Origin: CAZNKU01 sp045541135
Lineage (GTDB): Bacteria > Bacillota > Clostridia > Monoglobales > Firm-18
Direction: 5' to 3'
Assembly (NCBI GenBank): GCA_045541135.1
Contig: JAZQIO010000028.1
Coordinates: 104,970 to 168,969 of the forward strand
DNA length: 64,000 bases
Numbering within the stretch: position 1 is the first letter of the stretch; every line of letters begins with the position of its first letter. The position numbers and the translations under genes are program-made. Below, piece by piece: positions 36,230-46,300 of the stretch. Below the pieces are notes generated by a model, which was not told the origin of the DNA, made no database searches, and saw only the letters and a list, made by a program, of their open reading frames with translations.

Positions 36230-37228
36230 ATGAAAAAATTTATTGCACCTGTAATTTTAACAATTACTTTAATGTTAATGCTGTGCGGTTGTAACGGAAG
36301 CGTATCAGACAAACCAAAAATTGGTGTATGTTTATATAAATATGATGACACATACATTTCAACAGTACGCCAGGAACTTGAAAAATTGACAAAAGATAAA
36401 GCAGAGCTATATCTTAATGACGGTAAAGGTGACCAGGGTACACAAAATGACCAGATAGACTTATTAATACAAAAAGGGGTTGATGTGCTTGTAGTTAATC
36501 TTGTTGACGTAGGTGCAGCACAAACAGTTATTACAAAAGCAAAAACAGCAGATATTCCTATTATTTTCTTTAACAGAGAACCAAGCAATGATGTTTTAAA
36601 TTCATACGATAAAGCTATTTTTATAGGTACAAATGCAAAGGAAGCCGGTATTATTCAAGGTGAAATTGTTTCAAAAACATGGAACAGTGGCGATTACGAT
36701 AAAAATAATGACGGCATATTGCAATATGTAATGCTAAAAGGTGAACCTGATAACCCGGAAGCTGTCGCAAGAACCGATTATTCTCTTAAAACAATAAAGG
36801 AAAAAGGTATTGATATTGAAGAACTTGGATTACAGGTATGCAACTGGGATACAGAGCTTGCCAATAGTGCTATGTCCGGTTGGCTTACAAAATACGGAGA
36901 TAAAATAGAATTTGTAATTTCGAATAACGATGCCATGGCACAGGGGGCTGTTTCGGCATTACAATCTGCGGGATACAACAAAGGTGATAAAAACAAATAT
37001 GTACCCGTTGTGGGAGTTGATGCAACTGATGCCGCAAAAGACCTTATTTCAAAAGGATATATGACTGCAACCGTACTTCAGGACGGAAAAGCTATGGCAG
37101 AAGCCATAAGTAATATTGCAATTAACAGTTCAAAAGGTAATGAATTTTTATTAGATACAATATATGAATTTGACGAATCCGGTAAAGCGGTCAGAATTCC
37201 TTACAAATCATACGAAGGTGAAAAATAA
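36230..37228 (+). CDS. mglB: galactose/glucose ABC transporter substrate-binding lipoprotein MglB
   Basis: A 332-residue lipoprotein (lipobox LMLCGC, Cys 21) that binds galactose or glucose outside the membrane. It is a type I periplasmic-binding fold starting at PKIGVCLYKYDD. A calcium loop of MglB type is visible at about 142-155 (DYDKNNDGILQYV), and ligand residues appear in FNREPS, EAVARTDY, SNNDAMA and GVDATD. GGAGG precedes the ATG. First gene of the mglBAC operon. No clear promoter is visible in the 60 bases after the preceding terminator. Confidence 0.93.
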   Translation: MKKFIAPVILTITLMLMLCGCNGSVSDKPKIGVCLYKYDDTYISTVRQELEKLTKDKAELYLNDGKGDQGTQNDQIDLLIQKGVDVLVVNLVDVGAAQTVITKAKTADIPIIFFNREPSNDVLNSYDKAIFIGTNAKEAGIIQGEIVSKTWNSGDYDKNNDGILQYVMLKGEPDNPEAVARTDYSLKTIKEKGIDIEELGLQVCNWDTELANSAMSGWLTKYGDKIEFVISNNDAMAQGAVSALQSAGYNKGDKNKYVPVVGVDATDAAKDLISKGYMTATVLQDGKAMAEAISNIAINSSKGNEFLLDTIYEFDESGKAVRIPYKSYEGEK

Positions 37229-38716
37229 ATGCTTCTTACAATGGAAAACATCTGCAAACGCTTTGGAAACACCATAGCACTTGACAAAGTTTCACTAAAG
37301 CTTGAGGAAGGTTCTATCCATGCACTTATGGGTGAAAACGGTGCAGGTAAATCTACACTTATGAAGTGTCTTTTTGGCGTATACCGCAAGGACAAGGGCA
37401 TTATTAGACTTAAAGAGCGGGAAATTAATTTTACAAACCCAAAACAAGCTTTAGAAAACGGTGTTGCAATGGTTCATCAGGAGCTTAATCAGGTGCTTGA
37501 ACAAACTGTTTTGGAAAATATATGGTTAGGACGTTACAAAAACAAATTCGGAATAATCAACAAAAAAGAAATGTATGGAGAAACTTTAAACATTTTTAAA
37601 AATTTAAATATTGATATAGATCCCGATACGAAAATAGGTTCACTATCCGTATCACAAAGACAGATGGTTGAAATTGCAAAAGCAGTATCATATCACGCAA
37701 AAGTAATTGCAATGGACGAGCCTACCTCCTCCCTTAACGAGCGTGAGGTTGAACATTTATTTAAAATACTGAATATGTTAAAGTCTGCAGGCTGCGGGAT
37801 AATATATATTTCACACAAAATGGCTGAAATTCTTGAAATTTCCGATACTGTAACAATAATGCGTGACGGAAAAACCATATCATCACATGAAGCAAAAGAA
37901 CTAACAACCGACAAAATAATAAATTTTATGGTTGGTCGTGAATTAAACGAAAGATTTCCAACTAAAACAAATACGCCGTCAGACATAATTTTAGAGGTTA
38001 AAAACTTAAACACAAAACACAAACCTCGTCTTACCGATATAAATTTCAGTTTAAGAAAAGGGGAAATTTTAGGTATAGCAGGCTTGGTCAGCTCGGGAAG
38101 AACAGAAATTCTGGAAACTCTTTTTGGTATGCGAAAGACAGAAAGCGGTACGATTTCAGTTAACGGTACTGTTGTTGTTAACAATAATCCGCTTCAGGCT
38201 AAAAAGAATAACTTTGCGCTTCTTACAGAGGAACGCCGTGCCAACGGTATTTTTCCCTCATTAAGCATTGAGGCAAACACTACTATATCAAGTCTTAAAG
38301 ACTACAATAAAGCATTTTATATTGATAATTCACTTATAAAACAGGTAACTAACGAAACAATACAAAAGCTTAAAATTAAAACAGCTGACAGTAAATCAAA
38401 AATTAAAACGCTGTCCGGCGGTAATCAGCAAAAGGTTATTTTGGGCAGATGGCTGCTTACAAGGCCGGAAATACTTTTACTGGATGAGCCAACCAGAGGA
38501 ATTGACGTTGGTGCAAAATACGAAATATATCAGCTTATAAATGAACTTGCATCAAACGGCAAAGGTATAATTGTCGTATCATCGGAAATGGCTGAACTTT
38601 TGGGTATATGTGACCGCATAATGGTAATGTCCAACTACAAGGTTGCAGGCATATTGGAAAATAACAAAAGCACAGACCAGGAAACAATTATGAAGCTTGC
38701 TTCAAAATATATATAG
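37229..38716 (+). CDS. mglA: galactose/methylgalactoside ABC transporter ATPase MglA
   Basis: A 495-residue fused double ATPase. The first half has Walker A GENGAGKST, signature LSVSQRQ and Walker B IAMDEPTSSL; the second half has the degenerate P-loop GLVSSGRTE, signature LSGGNQQ and LLLDEPTRGIDVGAKYE. This degenerate second site is normal for sugar importers of the CUT2 class. The ATG follows the mglB stop codon with no gap, using a GAAGGTGA ribosome site inside mglB, so translation is coupled. Confidence 0.95.
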   Translation: MLLTMENICKRFGNTIALDKVSLKLEEGSIHALMGENGAGKSTLMKCLFGVYRKDKGIIRLKEREINFTNPKQALENGVAMVHQELNQVLEQTVLENIWLGRYKNKFGIINKKEMYGETLNIFKNLNIDIDPDTKIGSLSVSQRQMVEIAKAVSYHAKVIAMDEPTSSLNEREVEHLFKILNMLKSAGCGIIYISHKMAEILEISDTVTIMRDGKTISSHEAKELTTDKIINFMVGRELNERFPTKTNTPSDIILEVKNLNTKHKPRLTDINFSLRKGEILGIAGLVSSGRTEILETLFGMRKTESGTISVNGTVVVNNNPLQAKKNNFALLTEERRANGIFPSLSIEANTTISSLKDYNKAFYIDNSLIKQVTNETIQKLKIKTADSKSKIKTLSGGNQQKVILGRWLLTRPEILLLDEPTRGIDVGAKYEIYQLINELASNGKGIIVVSSEMAELLGICDRIMVMSNYKVAGILENNKSTDQETIMKLASKYI

Positions 38717-38730
38717 ACACAGGTGAGTTA

Positions 38731-39744
38731 ATGAACAGAGAAAAAATAAACATTGGTGAATTTTTAATAAATTATTCACTTTATATAGTCCTTGGTGTAA
38801 TGATTCTTGCAGTAATCATAACAGAGCCAAGCTTTATATCCACCAAAAACATTACAAATATTCTAAGTCAGGCATCAACAAGAGGAATACTTGCCCTTGG
38901 TGTTGCAGGTTTAATTGTGTTACAGGGTACAGACCTTTCTGCCGGTAGAATTTTGGGACTTTCAGCCATAGTATCCGCATCACTTTTACAGTCTGTAACG
39001 TATTCATCAAGAATGTATGCTGACTTACCGCAGTTACCATTAATAGTACCCTTTATTATTGCAATTGCAATAGGCGGAATATTCGGTGCAATAAACGGTT
39101 TCGGCGTAGCAAAACTTAAGCTTCACGCTTTTATTATATCTTTAGGCACACAGCTTATTGCATACGGTATTTCATGTATTTATATAGACAGACCTCCACT
39201 TGGAGCACAGCCTGTGGCAAATCTTGACGAACGATATACAAATTTTGTGAACGGCAGCTTTAAAATAGGTAGTTTTGAACTTCCGTACCTTATTTTATAT
39301 CTTATTTTTGTGGCAATTATAATGTGGTTTATATGGAATAAAACAGTGCTTGGAAAAAATATGTTTGCAATAGGCGGAAATCCTGAAGCTGCCGCCGTGT
39401 CGGGAGTAAATCTGTTTAAAAATATTATGATTATTTTTATAATATCAGGTATTTTATATGGTACGGCAGGATTTCTTGAGGCAGGCAGAATAGGCTCGGC
39501 AACAAGTAATACAGGCATAAACTACGAGCTTGACGCAATTTCTGCCTGTGTTGTGGGTGGAGTATCTTTTTCAGGCGGTATAGGTACAATACCCGGCGTG
39601 CTGATAGGTACGGTAATACTGCAGTTTATAAACTACGGACTTAATTATGTTGGTATTAGTCCATACTTCCAGTATATAATCAAAGGTTTAATAATTATAC
39701 TTGCAGTATCAATAGATGTGAGAAAATATTTGGATAAAAAATAA
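38731..39744 (+). CDS. mglC: galactose/methylgalactoside ABC transporter permease MglC
   Basis: A 337-residue inner-membrane permease of the CUT2 family with eight to ten predicted helices. Conserved segments: LALGVAGLIVLQGTDLSAGR near 52 and the C-terminal GTIPGVLIGTVILQFINYGL. It follows mglA by 14 bases with AGGTGA upstream. No regulator gene lies beside the operon. A shared terminator follows. Confidence 0.94.
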   Translation: MNREKINIGEFLINYSLYIVLGVMILAVIITEPSFISTKNITNILSQASTRGILALGVAGLIVLQGTDLSAGRILGLSAIVSASLLQSVTYSSRMYADLPQLPLIVPFIIAIAIGGIFGAINGFGVAKLKLHAFIISLGTQLIAYGISCIYIDRPPLGAQPVANLDERYTNFVNGSFKIGSFELPYLILYLIFVAIIMWFIWNKTVLGKNMFAIGGNPEAAAVSGVNLFKNIMIIFIISGILYGTAGFLEAGRIGSATSNTGINYELDAISACVVGGVSFSGGIGTIPGVLIGTVILQFINYGLNYVGISPYFQYIIKGLIIILAVSIDVRKYLDKK

Positions 39745-39769
39745 AAGGGCATTCAGCCCTTTTATTTTG
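39737..39769. terminator. bidirectional terminator between mglC and the GDPD gene
   Basis: Stem AAAATAAAAGGGC / GCCCTTTTATTTT, loop ATTCA, overlapping the ends of both convergent genes. Confidence 0.85.
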
Positions 39770-40478
39770 GTTCTGTACAATTTGTTGGGATATAATCAAG
39801 CCCCATATCAATCATTCTTTTAACGCTTTCCTGATTATCACCTGCACGAAGGCACACTTTAACTCCATTTTTATGAGTTTCTTCTATAAGACCTTCAGGT
39901 ACATCATCAAGGTTAGGATAGTTATAGGAAAGACCCCCATTACCCATTTTTGAAATTTCAAGCATTTTTTCATAATCGGAAAAAATATGATGAATAAATA
40001 TATTGCTAAGTTCTCTTGCCTCTGCAACATGCTCAAACTTCACTGAAGAAAGTACACTTCTTTCAGTAAGACCCATATCTTCAACCATTTTAAGTACAGC
40101 AGGAACAACCTTTCCCTTTGTTTCGATAAACGGAACACAACCTGCATCTTTACATATTGTAAGATATTCTTCAAACAATGGCATTCTTAGCATACTATCG
40201 TCAATATTTTCAATATTGTTACCTTTGCACATTCTGTACTGACTAAGTTCCTCGTATGTCGTTTCTTCTATAATCACATCTACACCATATGTACGTTTTA
40301 AAGAAGAATCGTGGCAACAAACCAAAATTCCGTCGGATGTAGTGTGCACATCGGTCTCGATAGCCCAGAATTTACGTTTTGCCGCCTCATTAAAAGAAAT
40401 CAAGGAGTTTTCAGGTGCAACAGGTGTAAAACCCCTGTGAGCAATAAAAAGCGGTTTTTTGCCTTCAAATAGTTTCAT
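39762..40478 (-). CDS. glycerophosphodiester phosphodiesterase-family protein
   Basis: A 238-residue TIM-barrel phosphodiesterase, cytoplasmic, of the UgpQ/GlpQ type that releases glycerol-3-phosphate from deacylated phospholipids. Catalytic segments are present: AHRGFTPVAPENSLISF (His 14), AIETDVHTTSDG and CCHDSSLKRT. It starts one base after the FAD oxidoreductase gene ends, with GAGGTG upstream, so it is the second gene of that operon. In this setting an activity on a different diester is possible. It is distinct from the frameshifted homologue at 52910. Confidence 0.9.
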   Translation of the reverse strand: MKLFEGKKPLFIAHRGFTPVAPENSLISFNEAAKRKFWAIETDVHTTSDGILVCCHDSSLKRTYGVDVIIEETTYEELSQYRMCKGNNIENIDDSMLRMPLFEEYLTICKDAGCVPFIETKGKVVPAVLKMVEDMGLTERSVLSSVKFEHVAEARELSNIFIHHIFSDYEKMLEISKMGNGGLSYNYPNLDDVPEGLIEETHKNGVKVCLRAGDNQESVKRMIDMGLDYIPTNCTEPK

Positions 40479-40479
40479 G

Positions 40480-42297
40480 TTATTTCACCTCGAATGAGAA
40501 AATGTGTGCCTGTGAACTTCCGTAATCACTCCACAATGATTCTGAATAATATGTACCAAGTGGTATAAATCTTACAGCCTTTGCATCGACATTGATTTTT
40601 TCTCTTATCATTCGCTGATGATTTTCGTGAGTTTCATATACAGTTACCCATTCATCGTTGTCATTTAAAATTTCTACTTTAAATGATTTTATCATACATT
40701 TTGGGAAACCAAAAGATGTATAGTTGTAATCAAGACGTCTGAAAAGTGTAGTGGATATATTAAGACCATCAGGATTACCTTCTGTATATTCTCTGTCAAG
40801 GTCACTGTCTACAATAAGTCTGAATTCTTCAAGATGTGTTTTTTCTTTAAATTCATATGTAACGGCACGGTTAACCATACCCCAGTAACCGTTATCATTA
40901 CCCCATATTTTACGGTCAACACCGTTTAAAATATTTGAAGCATCTCCCCATACAGCAGATAGTGTTTCATTTGTGCAAAGAGGAGAAATCTTACGTTTGA
41001 AATGTGGCAAGAGGCAGTCGTCATCCATAAGGATATTCTGAAGTTCTTCTATTTTTTGCTTTCCAAGCTCACGGATTGTGAGGTCATACTTTGTTGCAAG
41101 AGCAGCAGCTGTACCTGCCGCCTGACCAACTACACCGCATGTAGCCATAACCCGAACTGTAGCAAAAGCGATGTGTGAAGCACTAATATTTCTACCTGCA
41201 AACATAAGATTTTCAACATTTTTGGAATATAGTGAACGTAGCGGAATACCGTAAGGCTCTGTAAGTCTTCTCTTTTGAAGATGATTTCCACCCTTACCGT
41301 CCATTGCAAAACCGCCGGGAAGGTGATTGTCTATCTGCCAACCACCGTAGGCAACTTCGTCATCAAATTTTGCCGCATTTTCAACATCATTCTGTGTAAG
41401 AACATAGTCACCAACATATCTGCGGCTTTCACGCTTACCGGGCAAAAAGCCTATAAAATCAAGTTCCCAATTATCAGCACCGTGATCACCATGATTTTTC
41501 ATATGATCCCAGACACCAAAAGCTATCTTTAAAAGCTCATCGCGAACCTCTTCCGTATCATGAATGGAATCAACTTCACCACCAAGCTCAATCCAATAGA
41601 AATTGGTATTAATTTTATTCAAACAATCGTGAGGCTTAAACTTCATATCCTCATCGGTTTCAAACTTATATGCCCAGTCAGGTGCTTTAAATTCACAGTA
41701 ATGGTCGGTTTCATGTGCCTGAATCATTAGACTCATACCCATAGTCTTTTTATCTGCTTTTTCAAGTCCGAATTCTTCATTGAATTCTTCTCTTGCTTCA
41801 CGACCAACCTTATATTCTGCACCAGAAAGGTCAGCAAGGATACTGTCACCTGAACAGTCAATAAATATTTTGGCATTTACAGTCTGCCATGTATATGTAG
41901 TAAGCTGAAACCCTGTAACACTTTCGATTTTGCCGTTATTTACAACTGCATCACAGCAGGCACAGTTAAGTAAAAGTTCGATATTTTCTTCAGCCTTTAC
42001 CTTTTCATACAAAATCGAATCCCATATAGAAAAGTTTCTCGTTGGATTACGGTACATATTTTCAAGAAGTACCTCTTCCATTATTCCTGTTTCCTGTAAG
42101 TTTCTAACACGACTTCCTGCACCTGAAACCCACATTCTTATTTCACTTGAAGCGTTACCACCAAGCATTGGTCTGTCCTGCATAAGAACAACACTTGCAC
42201 CTGTACGTGCCGCAGCAATTGCTGCAAATGTACCTGCAAGACCACCGCCAACAACACAAACATCAACATTTCTGCTTTTTTTCATAAGTTCGCCCAT
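40480..42297 (-). CDS. FAD-dependent oxidoreductase of unknown substrate
   Basis: A 605-residue protein of the FAD-dependent oxidoreductase group often found in glycan-utilisation loci. The N-terminal FAD-binding site is VVGGGLAGTFAAIAAARTGA (residues 14-33), followed by MLGGNASSEIRMW, FIDCSGDSILADLSGAEY and NLMFAGRNISASHIAF. The last 150 residues form a beta-rich domain resembling a carbohydrate-binding sandwich (VRFIPLGTYYSES). The ATG at 42297 is 12 bases from AGGAG, slightly long; the Met four codons downstream is possible. Divergent from an AraC gene, with a -10 box but no good -35 box (see 42316-42351), which fits activation by that regulator. Confidence 0.85.
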   Translation of the reverse strand: MGELMKKSRNVDVCVVGGGLAGTFAAIAAARTGASVVLMQDRPMLGGNASSEIRMWVSGAGSRVRNLQETGIMEEVLLENMYRNPTRNFSIWDSILYEKVKAEENIELLLNCACCDAVVNNGKIESVTGFQLTTYTWQTVNAKIFIDCSGDSILADLSGAEYKVGREAREEFNEEFGLEKADKKTMGMSLMIQAHETDHYCEFKAPDWAYKFETDEDMKFKPHDCLNKINTNFYWIELGGEVDSIHDTEEVRDELLKIAFGVWDHMKNHGDHGADNWELDFIGFLPGKRESRRYVGDYVLTQNDVENAAKFDDEVAYGGWQIDNHLPGGFAMDGKGGNHLQKRRLTEPYGIPLRSLYSKNVENLMFAGRNISASHIAFATVRVMATCGVVGQAAGTAAALATKYDLTIRELGKQKIEELQNILMDDDCLLPHFKRKISPLCTNETLSAVWGDASNILNGVDRKIWGNDNGYWGMVNRAVTYEFKEKTHLEEFRLIVDSDLDREYTEGNPDGLNISTTLFRRLDYNYTSFGFPKCMIKSFKVEILNDNDEWVTVYETHENHQRMIREKINVDAKAVRFIPLGTYYSESLWSDYGSSQAHIFSFEVK

Positions 42298-42315
42298 CGA
42301 TAATCACATCTCCTA

Positions 42316-42351
42316 TTGACAAATTTATTTTTTATAACTATAATCATTATA
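42316..42351. promoter_or_regulatory. symmetric promoter region: AraC gene (+) and FAD oxidoreductase operon (-)
   Basis: Plus strand: TTGACA (42316-42321), 17 bases, TATAAT (42339-42344). Minus strand: TATAAT (42346-42351) with no recognisable -35 box at 16-18 bases. The two -10 boxes form the palindrome TATAATCATTATA with one base between. The strong side drives the regulator and the weak side the target. Confidence 0.72.
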
Positions 42352-42424
42352 AAATCTTAAAATCAAAAAATATATATCTTTTGTGACTACATTTTTTTGA
42401 TTTGTGATATTTGGAGTTGATTTT

Positions 42425-43333
42425 TTGAAAATTTCAGAACAATACGTAAAGAACCATAAAACATCAGGCTATTACATTTCTGAAGAAATCCGTAATGGTT
42501 TTACAACATACAATAACAGAAACAAATGGGATGACCACGTTATAGATGACTGCTTGATATTTTCCCACAGAGCTACCCAATATACACGTAAAAATTTCAG
42601 TGAAGGTTTACATACTCACGAATATTATGAAATGATTGTTTATATCGACGGAGATGTTGAATATGTTAAAGAAAACACTTTAATAAAGCCAAACCCATAT
42701 TCCGTTATATGGTTTTTACCGGGACAAATGCACACGGCACGCTTACTTTCTGCATCCGAATACGAAAGATACGTATTCTATTTTTCAAAAGATTTTTTCA
42801 GATTCAATGATATTAGGATACCTATGACAGACTTTATGGATAAGGGAAATAATGTTGCCATTAACCCTGATATTACGGAGATAAAGGAAATTCTAACAAA
42901 AATACGTTATCAATCCAATTCCAAAAGTCCACTTAGCGGATTGTTAACAAAAACATATATCACAGAATTATTTGGAATACTCAACAAAAATGATATCGCC
43001 ACTTCAAAAGGTGAAGTATTCAAAGATGATATGATGCAGATAAAAAATTATATAGATAACGAATTTGCATCAATCAATTCAACATCGGAAATAGCTGAAA
43101 AATTTCATTACAGCCGTGAACATTTATCAAGAAAATTCAAAGATATATTCAACATTTCAATTTCAGAATACATTTCCAAACGTAGAATTATTGAAAGCTT
43201 GCCGATGTTAACAAAAATGCGTGGTGCAGATGCCGCTTACAGTGTAGGATTCAAAAGTCAATCCTCCTACATTGCTGCATTTGTTAAAAACATAGGATGT
43301 CTGCCATCGGAATATAAAAAACAAAAAAACTAA
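42425..43333 (+). CDS. AraC-family regulator divergent from the FAD oxidoreductase operon
   Basis: A 302-residue regulator with a cupin sensor domain (about 45-140; GLHTHEYYEMIVYIDGDVEY, NPYSVIWFLPGQMHTA) and a C-terminal AraC domain (about 200-302; FASINSTSEIAEKFHYSREH and DAAYSVGFKSQSSYIAAF). I choose the TTG at 42425, nine bases after TTGGAG; the GTG at 42404 has no ribosome site. It is the probable activator of the divergent oxidoreductase-GDPD operon, whose promoter lacks a -35 box. Confidence 0.87.
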   Translation: MKISEQYVKNHKTSGYYISEEIRNGFTTYNNRNKWDDHVIDDCLIFSHRATQYTRKNFSEGLHTHEYYEMIVYIDGDVEYVKENTLIKPNPYSVIWFLPGQMHTARLLSASEYERYVFYFSKDFFRFNDIRIPMTDFMDKGNNVAINPDITEIKEILTKIRYQSNSKSPLSGLLTKTYITELFGILNKNDIATSKGEVFKDDMMQIKNYIDNEFASINSTSEIAEKFHYSREHLSRKFKDIFNISISEYISKRRIIESLPMLTKMRGADAAYSVGFKSQSSYIAAFVKNIGCLPSEYKKQKN

Positions 43334-43346
43334 ACAAATACACGTT

Positions 43347-43384
43347 TCAAAAAAGTACGACAGCGAAATCGCCGTCGTACTTTA
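43347..43384. terminator. terminator between the AraC gene and the second heparinase-fold gene
   Basis: Stem GTACGACAGCGA / TCGCCGTCGTAC (one G-U/A-C exchange) at 43355-43380. On the minus strand it is followed by TTTTTTG, a good terminator for the gene ending at 43392; on the plus strand the T run is weak. Confidence 0.8.
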
Positions 43385-43391
43385 AAAATTA

Positions 43392-46300
43392 TTAATTAAA
43401 TATTTTATGTGGTGCAAGTGGAACTGCTGTATTTAATGTATCCAGAAGGAATACCTTTGTTGTAACAGTTTCGCTATTTAAAGTATATTCATAATCCACA
43501 AGCTTTTCGGTTACAGGTTTTATATGTTTATCACAAATAGCACCCTTGCTGTTATAACCAACTATAATAAGTGCAGGCTGCAGGCCGTAATTTTCATTCA
43601 TTGAAGAAACTGAAGCCTTAACGGTTTTACCTGTATTTGTGGCACTTAATGTCCATGAACTTGGTGATACCACAGTCATTCCGTAAGTTCTTGTGAATGT
43701 GAATTTTCTGTTTGCAACCTCCGTATCTGAAACTGTTCCAGTTGCTGTAAAAGTTATTGGTGTAGGCTCTTTAACTTTTGTAAGCATCCTACCGGTTGCG
43801 TCAAATATTGACGGATTACCGGAAGTCCAAGTTACACCGTTTATTGTAGGAACTTTAAGACTTCCGTCAACAAGTGAAGGATTTCCTCCATACAATTTCA
43901 AAGGCAAGGCATTTAATGAAGCGAAACGCGTATCTTCTTCCTTTTCAATTTCATAAATCTTGATGTTTTTAATCCATACGTATGAACCTACTGAACTTGC
44001 ATCCATAAATTTAAGCTGGAAATCAGGCAAGTATGTACCCGGTTTTTCGGTCCATGTTACAACGCCGTTAGTACTCTTTGAAACAACATTGTATGGGAAG
44101 TTCATAGCCTTTCCTTCTACTACATCGTTTATAAACATTGTGTATGTCTTGTTTACTGTATCAAACACAATACGAAGCTTCCATTCCTTATCAGCTTCAA
44201 AATTCTGAAGACCTGCATTACTAACATTAAGTTTTACATAATCCTTTTGAGTATCTTCTGTACGGATAATTTGAAGAAAATTTGTGTAAAGTCTGGTATT
44301 TATAAAGCTGTTAACATCATCTGTAAGGTCATCATTACTTGTACCAAAATCCCAAAAGGCATAAGTACTCTTTATAACCCCATCTTCCATACGTTCAGTA
44401 GTAATTTTTTGCTGTAATATCATTTCAACAGCATATACACCGGACATAAGGTTTGTGGTTGTTTTGGTCTGATTTTCAATATCTTCAATAATTCTATTGA
44501 ATCTGATACGGCCTACAGTATTTGTAGTACCATTTGGTTTACCATTCGACTTTTGTGGAACAGAAACTATGTTTTCAAACTTGATACCGTCTTTGCCCAT
44601 ATTTGTAGCCTTATAATATTCGTGCTCAGGAATGTAAACCTGCAAAAGTTCAGGATTTACTGCAGAGTCATATATTAAAGTACCTGCATGTGGGTCAACA
44701 TCAGGTTCTTCAGGTGCAACTACACCGTCAAAAGTGATTTTACCATCTGTTACGGTAAATTCATATTCTTCACCGTCATAAGTTACCTTATTTGCAAGTG
44801 CCGCACTAAATGTAACATCATTAAGTGCTGAAGCGTCGCCGTCTTTTATGGAATAGTCAAGAACCTTGTCGTTAAGTACAAATGCCGCAGAAGTTTCTTC
44901 CTTAGTTTGCATTATAAGGTTTCCATTCTTTGATACATAAGTACCGTTTACCATATATACAGATTTGATAAATCCAGTATCGTACTGTTCAACAAGCAAT
45001 GTCTGTGCATCTGTTTCGTAACCGCCAATTTGAACAACATCCTTTAAGCTTGCATCGTTAAGATGATAGTAAATGAAATTCCTTGATTCTTCTGTTGCTT
45101 TATTTGTTACAGTAAATTTAAAAGCATTTACCTGGTTTTCATCATAAGTTGTTTTAATAGGAGTTGTTGTAACCTCAAAGTCTTCACCAACATTCATCGG
45201 AACAACAATTGTACTGAATGTTGTTGTGCTTGCATCGTTTTTAGTTTTCTTATAAACTGCCTTATGGCTGTCTATAAACTGACCCGAACGTTCGGAATAC
45301 AAAGTTTTAACCTTTGTTACTTCATCAAATTCATCGGGGTTTACAGGAACAAGCATAACATTTGGCTCGTTCTCAAAGTTACTTCTTACAATCTTATTTT
45401 CATCAAATGTCATGTTTGAGCCGGGATACAAGAGCCAGTTTTGTGTATAAACATTTTCAGATGTGCCATCATTTGGAATAACGTAATCTGTTATAATGTA
45501 CATTTTAGCATCCTTTAAGAATGTTACACTACGCTGTGCCTTCTGTGATGTTGTATATGCATCCGTTGAATATTCAATAAAGTCATAATGCAGGTTACTG
45601 TCGAAGCATTCTTCCTTACCATCCTTACTTGTAAGAGTAGCCGTTGCAGTTTTTATATCAGGATCTATTGCATTAGTTTCCGGATCAAGATAATTTTTAT
45701 AGTCGTTTACAGTAAGAATATTATGCTGTTGCGGGCTTATCATATAATTACGGATATTACCTGTAAGGACAGCACCGTAACCCGGGTCAACAAGCAGGAA
45801 CTTGCCGTAAGCATACATTGAAACGGAAAGTGCATCCTTATGACCATGTGAACCTACCGCCTTATTTGTAAAGCCCATAGCAACTGCATCGGCCGACCAG
45901 TCTTCACGCATAAATGTACGTAAGCCATAAGGGTAGTTTGTTGTAGCATTTTCAGGCAACCAACCCTTAGAACCACCACTTGACATATATGCTATAATTG
46001 GATCACCTTCAAACAGATTGTTATACCATGTTGTAAAAGTAGATTTTTGAGTAGAGTACGGATTTGTACTGTCACCGAAACCAAAACCGCCGCCACCGGG
46101 AGCTGACTGTTTGAAAAGTGACATTACAAGATTATAAATAACATTTTCTGTATTTTCATTATATGGAGATTCCGAACCAAACGCATTTATCAAAGCATAA
46201 GGTGATTCAAATGTATCAAGAATAGTACCTGTATAACCCTGTGAAAGCTCAAGTGACATGCCGTCTTCAAACACAAAGTCGTTTGTTACTCGTTCGTTTT